Assembly (NCBI RefSeq): GCF_032878975.1
Contig: NZ_CP043875.1
Span: 1,976,370-2,040,369, forward strand
From: Methanoplanus sp. FWC-SCC4
GTDB taxonomy: Archaea > Halobacteriota > Methanomicrobia > Methanomicrobiales > Methanomicrobiaceae
Direction: 5' to 3'
Length of the DNA stretch: 64,000 bases
The notes beneath the pieces were generated by a model. It ran no database searches. It was not told the origin of the DNA and saw only the letters and a program-made list of their open reading frames with translations. Below, one piece after another: positions 22,092 to 31,902 of this stretch (positions are counted from its first letter, which is position 1; each line of letters opens with the position of its first letter). Both the position numbers and the translations under genes were made by a program.

Positions 22092-25000
22092 TTAATTAAT
22101 TAATTTTTTTGAATTACGGTGATGAGGATACGTAATTACCCATTTTGTCCCCTCGCCCCTTATCAGACTAATATCCCCCTCAAGCTGCATCTCGACAATG
22201 TTTCTAACAAGGCTCATCCCAAGAGAAGATGATTTATGAATATCAAAATCTTTGGGGATACCCACACCGTCATCCGAGATAACCATCCTCGTTCTTTCTC
22301 CCCGGCAGTCCATATAAATTGAAATTTTACCCTTATATCTGCCTTCAAAAGCATATTTGATGGAATTTGTGAGAAGTTCATTCACAACAAGGCTGACAGG
22401 AATCGCAATGGATAAACCAAGACCGCATTCTCCAGCATTGACATCAAGGGATATCTCCCCTTTGGGGTTATAGTTGCTTACAATCTCACCTGCAAGCATT
22501 GCAAAGTGATTCTGTGCGGATATTGTGGATATCGAATCCGATTTATACAATCCCTCATGTACAACCGCAATTGAAAATATCCTTGACTCGGCCTCACGAA
22601 GTGAATTTATGACATCCTTATTTTCTGCACTTCTCTCCTGCATTGAGAGAAGTGAATTTATCATTGCAAGATTGTTCTTGACCCTGTGATGCACTTCCTG
22701 CAACAGAACGGTCTTTTCCTTTAAAGATCTTTCAAGCTGCTTTTTAGCCTCGATCTGATCAGTTATGTCCAAAAGGAAATTCAGAGTTGCAGGTTTTCCT
22801 TTCCAGTGAATAACCGTCGTACTAAAGTCAAGTGTTCTGACAGCTCCGCTGTGATCATAAGCACGTACCTTATAATCGTATGGCAGAACTGTATTCCCGT
22901 CTAAAAGCCTCTGTTTGTGATAAGAGAGCACTTTTTCCCTGTCTTCCTCATAAATGAAATCAATAAAATTTCTTCCTTTAATTTCATTTTCAGAGAGACC
23001 CGTAAATTGTTCTGAAACAGGGTTGGCATAAAGAATTTTTTCATCCTGTGTTATCAGAATAATACCCTTTGAGTTTTCAACAACACTCCTGTAACGCTCC
23101 TCACTCTCTTTAAGAGCCATTGCAGCCTTTTCTTTCTCGGTTATGTCGGTTAAAAAGTTCAGGGTTGCGGGCCTGTTATTCCAGTCAATAAGTGCAACAT
23201 GGACTTCAATTATTCTGCCTTTGGACAAAAGGGGGTTGACCCTGACATTATAACTGTCGGGAACTCTCTCCAAAAGGAGTCTTTTTTTATTTATTTCAGA
23301 CACCACCCGTGCATCATCAGGGTGCAGAAGTTCGTCAAGGCTCATTGTCAGGATTTCATCACCGCTCAGCCCGAACATTTTTGAAACATTGGGGCTTGCA
23401 TAACAGATCATGCCGTCCTGAAAAACTTCTATCCCGATAGGTGCGTTGTCAACAACACTCCTGTACCTCTTTTCACTTTCCAGGAGTGCTTCCTTTGATC
23501 TTTTCTCTTCTGTAATGTCACGGGCAATTACAAAATAATTCAGTTTATTGTCAATATAAGCTGAATTCATGCTGATTTCAACATCAAGTGATCCCCCTTT
23601 GGAATTTATAATCTGCCATTCAAAATTTTCCACTCTCTTTCCTTCTTTTGCATAAGAGAGAAGTTCAGCCTTTTTCTCTGAAGAGAGTCTTCCGTCAGGC
23701 TGATATTCTGGTGAAAAATCAAGAACATTCTTTCCAAGAATGGCGGATTTTTCCAGCCCCAAAAGCTCACAAAGCCTCGGATTACAGTCAATGCATCTGT
23801 CCCCCTCGCTTACGTATATGGAATCACTTGCATTCTCAAACAAAAGCCTGTATTTGCTTTCAGATTCAAGACGCTTTTTTTCTGCAAGTCTGCCGGCTGT
23901 AACATCAACCCCAATCACACCAATCGCGGTTACATGCCCTTGGGCAGATATTGGAAACATTAAAAGATTGAACGTATGGAGGGTCCCGTCACTTAATTTA
24001 TAACTCTCCTCTTCTTCAAAAGCACCACCCTCAGTTACTTTTCTGACTCTCTCTCTAATCAGGTGGGACATTTCATCACCGGTACCCTCAAAAGCCGTAA
24101 TATTTTCATCCATAAACCGGTTGGAGTATATGATAGTGCCGGATGTGTCTGCAATATAGGCAAACGCAGGCAGCTGGTCCATAAAAGTGGTGAACCTGAT
24201 ATTTAGTTCACGAAGGTTGGCCTCAATCGCCTTTTCCTTTGTAACATCCCTGGCACAGCCGACAGTGCCCATAAGATTTCCGGAGTTGTCATAAAAAGGA
24301 GCCTTGAATACATCAAGGACAGTATATTTCCCTTTTAAATATCCTTTCTGAATGAAATTGCAGGAATTTCCGGATTTTAAAATCAGATCATCCGTTTTGT
24401 TTATGCTATTATCAAGAGTGTACCACATAGGATCTTCAGGATGCCTTTTTCTCTCTCTTTCCGCAAAGAAACGGGTATTTTTACCTATAGGCTCTTTTCC
24501 ATATTCAGCATTCAGAATTACTTCAGAAAGAGCTCTGTTTGCAAATGTAAAACAATTGTTCAGATCTTTTGACCAGATCATATCCGGAACATTGTCACAC
24601 ATATCTGTTAAAAGATTAAAGAGAGAACGATATTTTTCCTCATTTTTAATAATGTTATTACACATTCTCTTGTGCAGAAGTGCCGAGCCTATCATTTTTG
24701 CGGCAGCACCAAGACCTTCAATCTCACCTGAAGACCATTCACGATTATTATGACAGTCCTCAAAACTTATGAACCCCCACCAGTATTCGCCGGCAAATAC
24801 AGGTATTGCAACAAAAGAACAAAATTCCGGATTTTCAAACAGACCGGATTTTTCTCTCAGATAGTCTCCGGACCCACCTAAAAATGTCAGGCCTGACGAA
24901 AGATTCTGATAAAATTTTTCTGAAATACACTCATAGTCTATTTCAAAACTACAGGCGTCAACAGTTCCCTCTTTATTGCCATCCTTTCTCCATACATGAC

Positions 25001-25574
25001 TGATAAATGCCGATCTTTTATTTCCATCCCCCCCTTCGTTATTCTGAAATATGGAAATTTTATCGAATTTTGTTGCATTACCAATAAATTCAAGAGTTTT
25101 TTCAAGGGAATCCTCAAAAAACGGATTTGAAAGGAACTGGTTTGCAGCAAAACCAACTGCCTGAAGGATGGATTCCTTCTTTTCGATATCATTGCGGGCA
25201 CGGATTGCCTCGTGTTTTGACAGGGCAATTTCAATTGCGGCTTTAATCTCAGGAGGAGAAGCAGGTTTTGCCAGAAAACCATATGAACCGGAATTAACAC
25301 ATCTCCGGATAAGGTTTTCATCATTGTAGGCTGACAAAAAAACGACAGGTACACTCATCTGACGGTTAATCTCCTCTGATGCATCGATTCCGTCCATATC
25401 GCCACCGAGGTTTATATCCATTAGTATTATGTCAGGCTTCTTCTCAAGTGCAACATCCACCGCTTCGTGTGCATCCACGGCAACCTCAAGAGGCTGATAA
25501 CCCATTTTTTCAACAATTCTCTTAAGATTAAGACCTATTACTGCCTCATCTTCAACAATTAAAACGGATACCAT
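22092..25574 (-). CDS. Receiver-GAF-multi-PAS sensor histidine kinase
   Basis: About 1160 residues, soluble. Order: an N-terminal receiver (VLIVEDEAVIGLNLKRIV; phospho-Asp in IILMDINLGG; Lys in FLAKPASPPE), a GAF domain (about 150-300), five PAS/PAC modules (about 330-960), and a C-terminal HisKA_2-type kinase with H-box VHHRVKNNLAMINSL, N-box NELLTNSIKYAF, G1 DDGVGIP and G2 SLGMSLVRN. A receiver at the front suggests it is driven by another kinase, then retransmits after PAS input. The ATG at 25574 (MVSVLIVEDE) is chosen over TTG 25589 because receiver homology starts there. No cognate regulator lies beside it. Confidence 0.9.
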   Translation of the reverse strand: MVSVLIVEDEAVIGLNLKRIVEKMGYQPLEVAVDAHEAVDVALEKKPDIILMDINLGGDMDGIDASEEINRQMSVPVVFLSAYNDENLIRRCVNSGSYGFLAKPASPPEIKAAIEIALSKHEAIRARNDIEKKESILQAVGFAANQFLSNPFFEDSLEKTLEFIGNATKFDKISIFQNNEGGDGNKRSAFISHVWRKDGNKEGTVDACSFEIDYECISEKFYQNLSSGLTFLGGSGDYLREKSGLFENPEFCSFVAIPVFAGEYWWGFISFEDCHNNREWSSGEIEGLGAAAKMIGSALLHKRMCNNIIKNEEKYRSLFNLLTDMCDNVPDMIWSKDLNNCFTFANRALSEVILNAEYGKEPIGKNTRFFAERERKRHPEDPMWYTLDNSINKTDDLILKSGNSCNFIQKGYLKGKYTVLDVFKAPFYDNSGNLMGTVGCARDVTKEKAIEANLRELNIRFTTFMDQLPAFAYIADTSGTIIYSNRFMDENITAFEGTGDEMSHLIRERVRKVTEGGAFEEEESYKLSDGTLHTFNLLMFPISAQGHVTAIGVIGVDVTAGRLAEKKRLESESKYRLLFENASDSIYVSEGDRCIDCNPRLCELLGLEKSAILGKNVLDFSPEYQPDGRLSSEKKAELLSYAKEGKRVENFEWQIINSKGGSLDVEISMNSAYIDNKLNYFVIARDITEEKRSKEALLESEKRYRSVVDNAPIGIEVFQDGMICYASPNVSKMFGLSGDEILTMSLDELLHPDDARVVSEINKKRLLLERVPDSYNVRVNPLLSKGRIIEVHVALIDWNNRPATLNFLTDITEKEKAAMALKESEERYRSVVENSKGIILITQDEKILYANPVSEQFTGLSENEIKGRNFIDFIYEEDREKVLSYHKQRLLDGNTVLPYDYKVRAYDHSGAVRTLDFSTTVIHWKGKPATLNFLLDITDQIEAKKQLERSLKEKTVLLQEVHHRVKNNLAMINSLLSMQERSAENKDVINSLREAESRIFSIAVVHEGLYKSDSISTISAQNHFAMLAGEIVSNYNPKGEISLDVNAGECGLGLSIAIPVSLVVNELLTNSIKYAFEGRYKGKISIYMDCRGERTRMVISDDGVGIPKDFDIHKSSSLGMSLVRNIVEMQLEGDISLIRGEGTKWVITYPHHRNSKKLIN

Positions 25575-25893
25575 ATCAGCAACTCTCAATTTTTTTCTGT
25601 ATTTTTTTGTATATCAGCAATGTCTTAGACCTGAATGCAATTCATACTTTACTCAGAATTTGAGTCTTTACTGTTAATGAAAATATTGATCGAATGCTGT
25701 ATTTTCCAATGAAGCACCTCCTGATAAAAGTCGGCAGCTAAACGAAAAAAATGCAAATAGTTTCCTACAGGGGTATTCGTATTAAAAATAGGAGAGAACA
25801 AATGAATATTTTCAGGGCAGGATTGTCAAAAAGCCCCGTATTTTCAAAAGTCCTCTGAATTAGTTTTTTATTTTTTTACGATTAAGTATCGTT
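25575..25893. other. Intergenic region upstream of the large kinase
   Basis: 319 bases between the kinase start and the stop of the NEW3 gene, both on the minus strand. It should hold the kinase promoter and the NEW3-operon terminator (T/A-rich run near 25860-25880). No gene or RNA fold recognised. Confidence 0.35.
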
Positions 25894-27324
25894 TTAACGA
25901 CGTTCGTATTTCCTGAACATATAATATACTCCGCCGCCCACACCGATTAAAAGCAGTATCCCGAGTATTCCAATAATCGAACTTTCGTTAACAACAATCC
26001 TAAGATCATCAGACTTCTCACCCTGATCTGATTTGACCTTTAGGGTGATCTTATACTCAGACGCTGCAACACCTGACGGAGGTACAACTTTAAGTGTCAC
26101 TGTCTTCTTTTCTCCCGGCATTATACTCGGGATTGTTTTTGGCGACACTCCTACCTGCCATCCTTCAGGAGTCGAGACTTCGACTGCGATATTTGTTATG
26201 GCAACACCGGTTCCCTTGTTATAAATAGTAACCGGAACATCCACAGAGCCGCCCTTTGTAACTTCATAGCGGTACTTTTCAGAGAAAACCTGAAGTTCGC
26301 TCTTTCCCTTTACGCTTGCCCTGAAGTCCCCGGTATAGCTTTCGCCTGATGATGATATGATTTCAGATTTGAATTCATAATCGCCCGTATCAACAGAATA
26401 CGGAGGAATTACCTCATAAAATACTGTTTTTTCCTCACCGGCCCTTATGAATATCTCGGATATCTCCTCTTTTGATTCAGCCGTTTCGCGGTACCTTGAA
26501 TACCAGCCGTCAGGAAGATCGGCTGATGAGAGAGTGTATGTATCATCACTCTTACCGACGTTTGAGAGTTTCATCTCATAAAGAGGCTTTTCTCCGACTG
26601 CAACAGTAAGTGTCGGGGATTTTACATCAATATCGAGACCGTAGTTCTTTCTCTCAAGCATGAGAGTCCCGGAATCGGTTGTGTAACCGCTTTTAATTGA
26701 TATATCATCCTTCTCTCTTGGGAGGTAACCGTCCTTTTCAATCTTTAATACATATTCTCCCTGAGGGACTTCAGTTCTCACAGCACCGTCAGCTGTTGAA
26801 TATACAATTGTTACAGGAACATCGGTCTTTTCATTGAATACCGTGACCTTTGCACCCTTTATTTTTTCTCCCTGCTCGTTTACAACCGACATTTTAAGAA
26901 CGCCGCTTTCACCTGCATGTGTCTTTTTTACATTAATATAGAGCCACAGCCGTCCGTCATCAATACGGACTCTCAGGGGATAACTGTCAACCTTAGTGTC
27001 TCCGGCAGTATCAACCTCAAGTTTTATCGAGGCTTCTCCGCCGGTATTCAGGGCTATCCTGTCTATCTCGGTCTCACCTGCGAGGAAACGGTACTTCCAG
27101 CCCTCTTCACCGTCAAAAGTGTCGACATAGAGCTTTTTAGGATTGGAATCACCGTTGTTTTTGATGCTCAGATCGAAAGTGACCTTTTCTCCTGCCTCAA
27201 CTATTTTCCCGGGATATGTGCAGGTAATCTCAACATTGTTAGAAGTATATCCTGCCAGAACAGGTGAGCAGACAAAAAGGCCTGCCAGAAGCAGTGCCAA
27301 AAATGTATTGATATATTTTTTCAA
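25894..27324 (-). CDS. Secreted NEW3-domain membrane-anchored protein
   Basis: 476 residues. A signal peptide (INTFLALLLAGLFVCSPVLA) leads an extracellular region of beta-sandwich modules: an N-terminal NEW3-like domain (about 28-135), a carboxypeptidase-regulatory/PEGA-like segment (GAKVTVFNEKTD ... GEYVLKIEKDGYLPRE, about 150-225), and two further NEW3 (alpha-galactosidase-associated) domains. A membrane helix (IIGILGILLLIGVGGGVYYMF) and a basic tail RKYERR close it. The start is TTG with AGGTGA six bases upstream. It is the last gene after an ABC-2 ATPase and permease, the gap to the permease being 5 bases, so it is probably a surface partner or client of that exporter. Substrate unknown. 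Confidence 0.82.
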   Translation of the reverse strand: MKKYINTFLALLLAGLFVCSPVLAGYTSNNVEITCTYPGKIVEAGEKVTFDLSIKNNGDSNPKKLYVDTFDGEEGWKYRFLAGETEIDRIALNTGGEASIKLEVDTAGDTKVDSYPLRVRIDDGRLWLYINVKKTHAGESGVLKMSVVNEQGEKIKGAKVTVFNEKTDVPVTIVYSTADGAVRTEVPQGEYVLKIEKDGYLPREKDDISIKSGYTTDSGTLMLERKNYGLDIDVKSPTLTVAVGEKPLYEMKLSNVGKSDDTYTLSSADLPDGWYSRYRETAESKEEISEIFIRAGEEKTVFYEVIPPYSVDTGDYEFKSEIISSSGESYTGDFRASVKGKSELQVFSEKYRYEVTKGGSVDVPVTIYNKGTGVAITNIAVEVSTPEGWQVGVSPKTIPSIMPGEKKTVTLKVVPPSGVAASEYKITLKVKSDQGEKSDDLRIVVNESSIIGILGILLLIGVGGGVYYMFRKYERR

Positions 27325-27329
27325 TTAAT

Positions 27330-28445
27330 TCACCTCACATCAAGTCTCATGAAGCGGACATAAGCCATTCCAAAGAAGACTGCCGGAATTGCAATTAGAG
27401 CAATTATGTTCTTGAATATATCCCCTAATATTTCAAGAAGGCCGGGTTTTTCCCGACTCATGTCTCCAAAATTCATACCTTCACCGGAGTACATGATCTC
27501 GTTCTTATTCTGATACCATTCAGGATGTGTGATATAGTTTGATATATACTGGAAATTGTTAGTCGGTGAGAGCAGATTAATAAAGTCCATCACACCCTGT
27601 CTTTTATTCCAGTAATCATTGATCTCCTGTTCGTATCTCTTCCACTCGTCGCTTTCAAAAGGACTTTCATATGATGCATCCTTTGAGTCACCACTTACGC
27701 TCACACTTGTGCTCCCACTTGAACTCATCATCGGCATCATGATGTTGTCCGGATATTCAGGAGGTTTTCCGATAATTAAGTCCATTGTAGGTCCCATTAC
27801 CAGCATTGGAAGAAGTCCCGATAAAAGAATGAAGACAATCAGGGTATATACGAGTGCATTCCCGCTGTCATTTGCAACCGTTGACATGAAGAGAGATATC
27901 GAGAAGTATGAAAATATCATCAGGAATACTGCCGCACCGAATATGAGAATATACATAAACTCATCTGCATTCGGGAGAATTCCAAATATCAAAAGAAGGG
28001 CCATCGATATTACAAATGTTATCAAAAGTGCAAGAACAAGAGCCGCAAGACCTCCAAGTGCCTTGCCGTTTATGACTTCATCACGATAAATCGGATGCGA
28101 GAGAAGAATTTTCAGCGATTTGCTTTCTTTTTCCTTGGTGATCAGATCAAAACCCATCGCAATACCAAGTATCGCGCCAAGCGTTACAATCAGCATCCCG
28201 ACATTGCTAAATATCGTCATCACTGTCGGACTGAACATGCCATAATATCCAGAATACTGTTTGTCACCTGCAACAGCCTGGTGCTCATTATACTCTTTTA
28301 TTTCCTCGTTATAACTTACAGCTCCGCCTGCCATGCCGATTATGGTTATGATCAAAATTATACCGAATATCATCAGGAATTTCCGGCTCATTAAATGATC
28401 CCTGAATTCTTTTCTTGAAATTACAAAAAGACCGTTAGATTTCAT
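27330..28445 (-). CDS. ABC-2 type permease
   Basis: 371 residues from the ATG at 28445, preceded by GAGGAAAATATA. The membrane subunit of an ABC-2 exporter: one N-terminal helix (FLMIFGIILIITIIGMAG), a large extracellular loop, then a bundle of about four to five helices. The KESKSLKILLSHPIYRDEV stretch is the NosY/Nat-type permease motif. A second hydrophilic external loop rich in Ser, Met and Asp (about residues 225-320) precedes the last helix. The 45 bases of open frame upstream overlap the ATPase gene and are not used. Co-transcribed with the ATPase and the NEW3 protein. Confidence 0.87.
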   Translation of the reverse strand: MKSNGLFVISRKEFRDHLMSRKFLMIFGIILIITIIGMAGGAVSYNEEIKEYNEHQAVAGDKQYSGYYGMFSPTVMTIFSNVGMLIVTLGAILGIAMGFDLITKEKESKSLKILLSHPIYRDEVINGKALGGLAALVLALLITFVISMALLLIFGILPNADEFMYILIFGAAVFLMIFSYFSISLFMSTVANDSGNALVYTLIVFILLSGLLPMLVMGPTMDLIIGKPPEYPDNIMMPMMSSSGSTSVSVSGDSKDASYESPFESDEWKRYEQEINDYWNKRQGVMDFINLLSPTNNFQYISNYITHPEWYQNKNEIMYSGEGMNFGDMSREKPGLLEILGDIFKNIIALIAIPAVFFGMAYVRFMRLDVR

Positions 28446-28455
28446 TATATTTTCC

Positions 28456-29367
28456 TCATTCGTTGTAATATGACAGTATTGCATCCTCAAGCGTTATCGA
28501 ATCAAGACCGATCTGGCGTGGTGCTATATTGTTTTTATACAAAACATCCGCAAGCTGATCCCTGATGTCGCTTTTTGCAACTATATGTGCGACAGTGCCG
28601 TCCTTTCTGTAATCGGCTGATACTATATCCGGGTGTGAAAACTCAGGCATTTTTGATCTGGTCTCGATATTTATCCTGATTTCCGGGAGGTTAAGATCGC
28701 CGATTGCATTGGCAAGCTCTTCCCAGGTACCCTCACGAATGAGCCTTCCTCTCTGAAGAATCCCTATTTTCGTTGATACCTTGCTAACTTCCGCAAGAAT
28801 ATGGGATGAGACAAGAATCGTTTTTCCTTCCTTTGCAACATCACGAAGAATGCTTCTGTAGTCAGAAACCCCCTGGGGATCAAGGTTTGCCGTTGGTTCA
28901 TCCAGGACAACGACAGAAGGATTGTTGATAAGAGCTTTTGCAACACCAAGGCGCTGACGCATACCTTTTGAGTATCCTCCGACTTTTTTTGTAACACCCT
29001 TTAGCCCGACAAGCCCGAGGAGATATTCAATTCTCTCATCGGCCTCCTCTCCTGAAAGGCCATAAAAGCTTGCCGAATACTCCAGATTCTGCCATGCATC
29101 AAGATTGGTGTAAAAACCAACATCTTCGGGCATATAGCCTATCTGTTTCTTTACTTCAATCGGATTTTTCGAAACCTCAACCCCGTTTACAAGGCACTCT
29201 CCGCTCGTAGGCTGGATAAGGCCTATGAGCATAAGGATTGTGGTACTTTTTCCGGCACCATTCGGACCCAAAAGTCCGTAAATCTCCCCGTCCCCGATAG
29301 TCAGGCAGAGATCGTCAACGGCTCTTACACCGTTGTATTCTTTGACAAGATGTCTGAATTCAATCAT
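28456..29367 (-). CDS. ABC-2 exporter ATP-binding protein
   Basis: 303 residues, cytoplasmic ATPase. Walker A GPNGAGKST (about 34-42), Q-loop region IGYMPEDVGFYTNL, signature YSKGMRQRLGVAKAL, Walker B SVVVLDEPTANLD and switch His LVSSHILAEV. The C-terminal 80 residues are the extra domain common in NatA/CcmA-type exporters. It is the first gene of a three-gene minus-strand unit with a permease and a NEW3 surface protein. Export of a polypeptide, lipid or drug is possible, and the context favours a cell-surface substrate. Confidence 0.92.
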   Translation of the reverse strand: MIEFRHLVKEYNGVRAVDDLCLTIGDGEIYGLLGPNGAGKSTTILMLIGLIQPTSGECLVNGVEVSKNPIEVKKQIGYMPEDVGFYTNLDAWQNLEYSASFYGLSGEEADERIEYLLGLVGLKGVTKKVGGYSKGMRQRLGVAKALINNPSVVVLDEPTANLDPQGVSDYRSILRDVAKEGKTILVSSHILAEVSKVSTKIGILQRGRLIREGTWEELANAIGDLNLPEIRINIETRSKMPEFSHPDIVSADYRKDGTVAHIVAKSDIRDQLADVLYKNNIAPRQIGLDSITLEDAILSYYNE

Positions 29368-29596
29368 ATTTTTTCATCCGGTTTGTTATATGATATTATT
29401 TTCATTAATTGTTGTGAATTTTTTAAAAAGCAATAACTTATGCTTTTTTATCGACAGAATATCCGGAAATTTAATTTTCCGGCTATCATTAAAAATATGG
29501 GGGATATCCCGTTATATATGAAGCAATTTGACTCGTATAAACCATATAACCAACAGGTTATAATCATCAGAAAAAAATTGGTTTTTTTTGGGGAAC

Positions 29597-30043
29597 CTAT
29601 CTCACAACCATCGTTGTGATACTACTGTGTACAACGACATAGGTACTGACACTTCCAAGAATGATCCTTTCACCAAAACCCTTTCCGGTTGAGCCGAGGA
29701 CAATAATATCTGCACCAATCTCCTCTGCAACATCAATGATAACATTCCGGGGATCACCACTTCGTACGTGGAATGTATATTTTATTCCGTTTTTGCCGCA
29801 GGTTTTTTCAAGGCATCCTGAAACTTCCTCTTTGTCTTTTTCAAGGAGGTTCCGGCAGATTTCATGTGGGGATTCGACACCCCCGTAGCAGGCCTCTCCC
29901 TCAATTGCACCGTATACCAGTTTGTTTTTTACATGTATGACATGCAGGTCACTATCCTTTGAAAGCAGGTCACTGATCGCAGTCAGAAGTGCTTTTTCAG
30001 ACTGCTTTGAACCATCTATTGCCACAAGTACTCTGTTAAACAT
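29597..30043 (-). CDS. Universal stress protein UspA family
   Basis: 148 residues, single Usp domain. N-terminal RVLVAIDGSKQSEKAL and C-terminal nucleotide loop GSTGKGFGERIILGSVSTYV give the ATP-binding type signature (GxxGxG, then GS(V/T)). The ATG at 30043 follows GGTGAAACCA. A GTG at 30052 overlaps that site and is not preferred. It is monocistronic. The insert CGKNGIKYTFHVRSGDP is normal for the family. The role in stress survival is inferred from family only. Confidence 0.92.
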   Translation of the reverse strand: MFNRVLVAIDGSKQSEKALLTAISDLLSKDSDLHVIHVKNKLVYGAIEGEACYGGVESPHEICRNLLEKDKEEVSGCLEKTCGKNGIKYTFHVRSGDPRNVIIDVAEEIGADIIVLGSTGKGFGERIILGSVSTYVVVHSSITTMVVR

Positions 30044-30268
30044 TGGTTTCACCGATTTCCTGTAATTTTATCTTCTGCAAATCCCCGATATATCTGAATG
30101 GTGATGTCAACATTATATTTTATTTTTGGTAAGGTAATTTCCAATACAAAAATAGATATGAAAATTGAAATTCCTTTTTCATTATCAGTTCAGGAAACAA
30201 AAAAAATTTAAACAAAAAAGGTTACTTAAAACGCATTTGGAATAGCAAAATGTGGAAGGTGGAATAGA

Positions 30269-30457
30269 ATGCTTGTGATGTTAAAAAATGAAAACGGGAG
30301 AGAGGAAGAGGTGGAAATGCCTGATGACAGTTATCTTGAAGTCGGGGACATCCTTGAAAACGGTTCTGTCATTATGAGTATCAGATACCCTGACGATATT
30401 GAAGATGACCTGATTGCAATGGGATTTGTTGAACCGGATGACGAAGATTATATTTAG
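30269..30457 (+). CDS. Small acidic protein of unknown function
   Basis: 62 residues, strongly acidic (VEMPDDSYLEVGDIL, DDIEDDLIAMGF, EPDDEDYI), no Cys, no membrane helix. It is coding-like because AAGGTGG lies at good spacing before the ATG, a TATA-like run lies upstream (about 30190-30220), and composition matches flanking genes. A second in-frame ATG is at 30278. I do not recognise the family. Confidence 0.6.
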   Translation: MLVMLKNENGREEEVEMPDDSYLEVGDILENGSVIMSIRYPDDIEDDLIAMGFVEPDDEDYI

Positions 30458-30914
30458 GTGAATCCGGAACAATATTGATTTAAAAATGATTTTAAGAGAT
30501 TAAGAGATGATTCCTCTCAGGAGGATTTAATCAATTATTCATCTTACCCATGCGACCACAGACATAAAGGCAAAAAAAATAATAGCTTTTTTTAGCCGGA
30601 ATAAACTGATTTTTATCCCTAAAAAATCTTTTGCATGAAGACCGGATTTTTACCGGCAGCCGCCGGGATTTAACATCAGGGGTTAACGGAATTTGTCTTT
30701 GTTTAAAAAAACCTGACTTTAGCTATTTAAAATCCTGATTATCCAAAAAAATTTATAGATTATATATTAATTATAGACAAATGACAGGATGTATGTCTGC
30801 AAAACTAATACAGTTCAGATACAAAATTCCGGCACCAAAAGCCCGATAACCAGAAAAATACATTAAAAAAATCCCGCAGATTTCTAAAAATGAGAGTATA
30901 TTCAGGGTTGATAT
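30458..30914 (+). other. Long intergenic region before the second ABC operon
   Basis: 457 bases. Contents seen: hairpin TCCTC-TCAG-GAGGA (about 30513-30526), possibly a terminator for the acidic protein; hairpin CCGGC-AGCC-GCCGG (30653-30666); a strong TATA-like stretch TTTATAGATTATATATT (30752-30768) that probably drives the ABC operon; and a 22-codon open frame at 30781-30849, listed separately. Confidence 0.4.
30781..30849 (+). CDS. Possible leaderless 22-residue upstream peptide
   Basis: ATG at 30781 begins about 29 bases after the start of the TATA-like box at 30752, where an archaeal transcript would start, so it could be translated without a leader. It encodes 22 residues (MTGCMSAKLIQFRYKIPAPK, then AR). 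It ends 65 bases before the ABC ATPase gene. Without comparative data this is only a candidate leader peptide. Confidence 0.2.
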   Translation: MTGCMSAKLIQFRYKIPAPKAR

Positions 30915-31901
30915 GTGAGCATGACTGAAGAAAAAATGATTGAAATTTCAAACCTTTATCATAGTTATGGCGATTTTGAGGCAGTTAAGGGCATATCATT
31001 TGATGTCAGAAAAGGGGAGATATTCTCATTTTTAGGTCCAAACGGAGCCGGAAAAAGCACTGCAATCAATGTTTTGATAACCCTTTTAAAACTTCAGAAG
31101 GGAGAGGTTAAAATTGCAGGATATGATCTTACAAAAGAGCCCTCAAAAGTCAGGGAATCGATAGGAATCGTATTTCAGGAGATTACCCTTGACAGAGACA
31201 TGACTGTGGAAGAGACACTTCAGTTTCACGGAAGACTATATTCTATGCCGGGGGGACTTCGAAAACAAAGAACTGACGAACTGCTTGAACTGGTGGAATT
31301 AAAAGATAAGCGAAAAGCGCTTATAAAAGAGCTTTCAGGCGGAATGAAAAGAAGACTCGAGATTGCAAGAGGGCTTATGACAAGGCCCAAAGTCCTCTTC
31401 CTCGATGAACCGACGATAGGCCTTGATCCACAGACCAGAATGAAGATGTGGGAGTATCTCAGAGCGGTTAACAAACAGGGGACAACGATATTCCTTACAA
31501 CCCACTACATGGATGAGGCGGACACCCTTTCCGACAGGATAGGAATAATCGATCACGGAAAAATTATTGCCATGGGAACACCCGAATCATTAAAAAACGG
31601 TCTTGGAGAAGATGTAATCTATATTACAACTTCAGACAATGAAAAGGCAATCCTGTCCATAAAGGGTTTTCCCGGCATTAAAGAGTCTAAAAAAAAGGAC
31701 AGGGAAATATTTGTTATTGCAAAGGAAGACGGCACAAAACTTCTCCCTCACCTCATTCACAGACTTGAAGAAGAAAATATTGATGTATTGTCAGTAAACC
31801 TCAAAAAACCCTCAATGGATGATGTATTCATGCACTACACAGGCAGGGAGCTGAGGGATGAAGACGCCTCTCCACAGCCATTTAGCCCACGGAGAAAATA
31901 A
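30915..31901 (+). CDS. DrrA-type ABC exporter ATP-binding protein
   Basis: 328 residues. Walker A GPNGAGKST, signature ELSGGMKRRLEIARGLM, Walker B KVLFLDEPTIGLDP, switch LTTHYMDEAD. The C-terminal domain (MDDVFMHYTGRELRDED) is the DrrA/daunorubicin-type extension that contacts the permease. Start is either GTG 30915 or ATG 30921 (MTEEKMIEI). Upstream GGGTTGAT favours the former by spacing. It is coupled to the permease gene, which starts one base after its stop. Substrate unknown. Homologues are often named multidrug or nodulation-type exporters. Confidence 0.92.
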   Translation: MSMTEEKMIEISNLYHSYGDFEAVKGISFDVRKGEIFSFLGPNGAGKSTAINVLITLLKLQKGEVKIAGYDLTKEPSKVRESIGIVFQEITLDRDMTVEETLQFHGRLYSMPGGLRKQRTDELLELVELKDKRKALIKELSGGMKRRLEIARGLMTRPKVLFLDEPTIGLDPQTRMKMWEYLRAVNKQGTTIFLTTHYMDEADTLSDRIGIIDHGKIIAMGTPESLKNGLGEDVIYITTSDNEKAILSIKGFPGIKESKKKDREIFVIAKEDGTKLLPHLIHRLEEENIDVLSVNLKKPSMDDVFMHYTGRELRDEDASPQPFSPRRK

Positions 31902-31902
31902 A

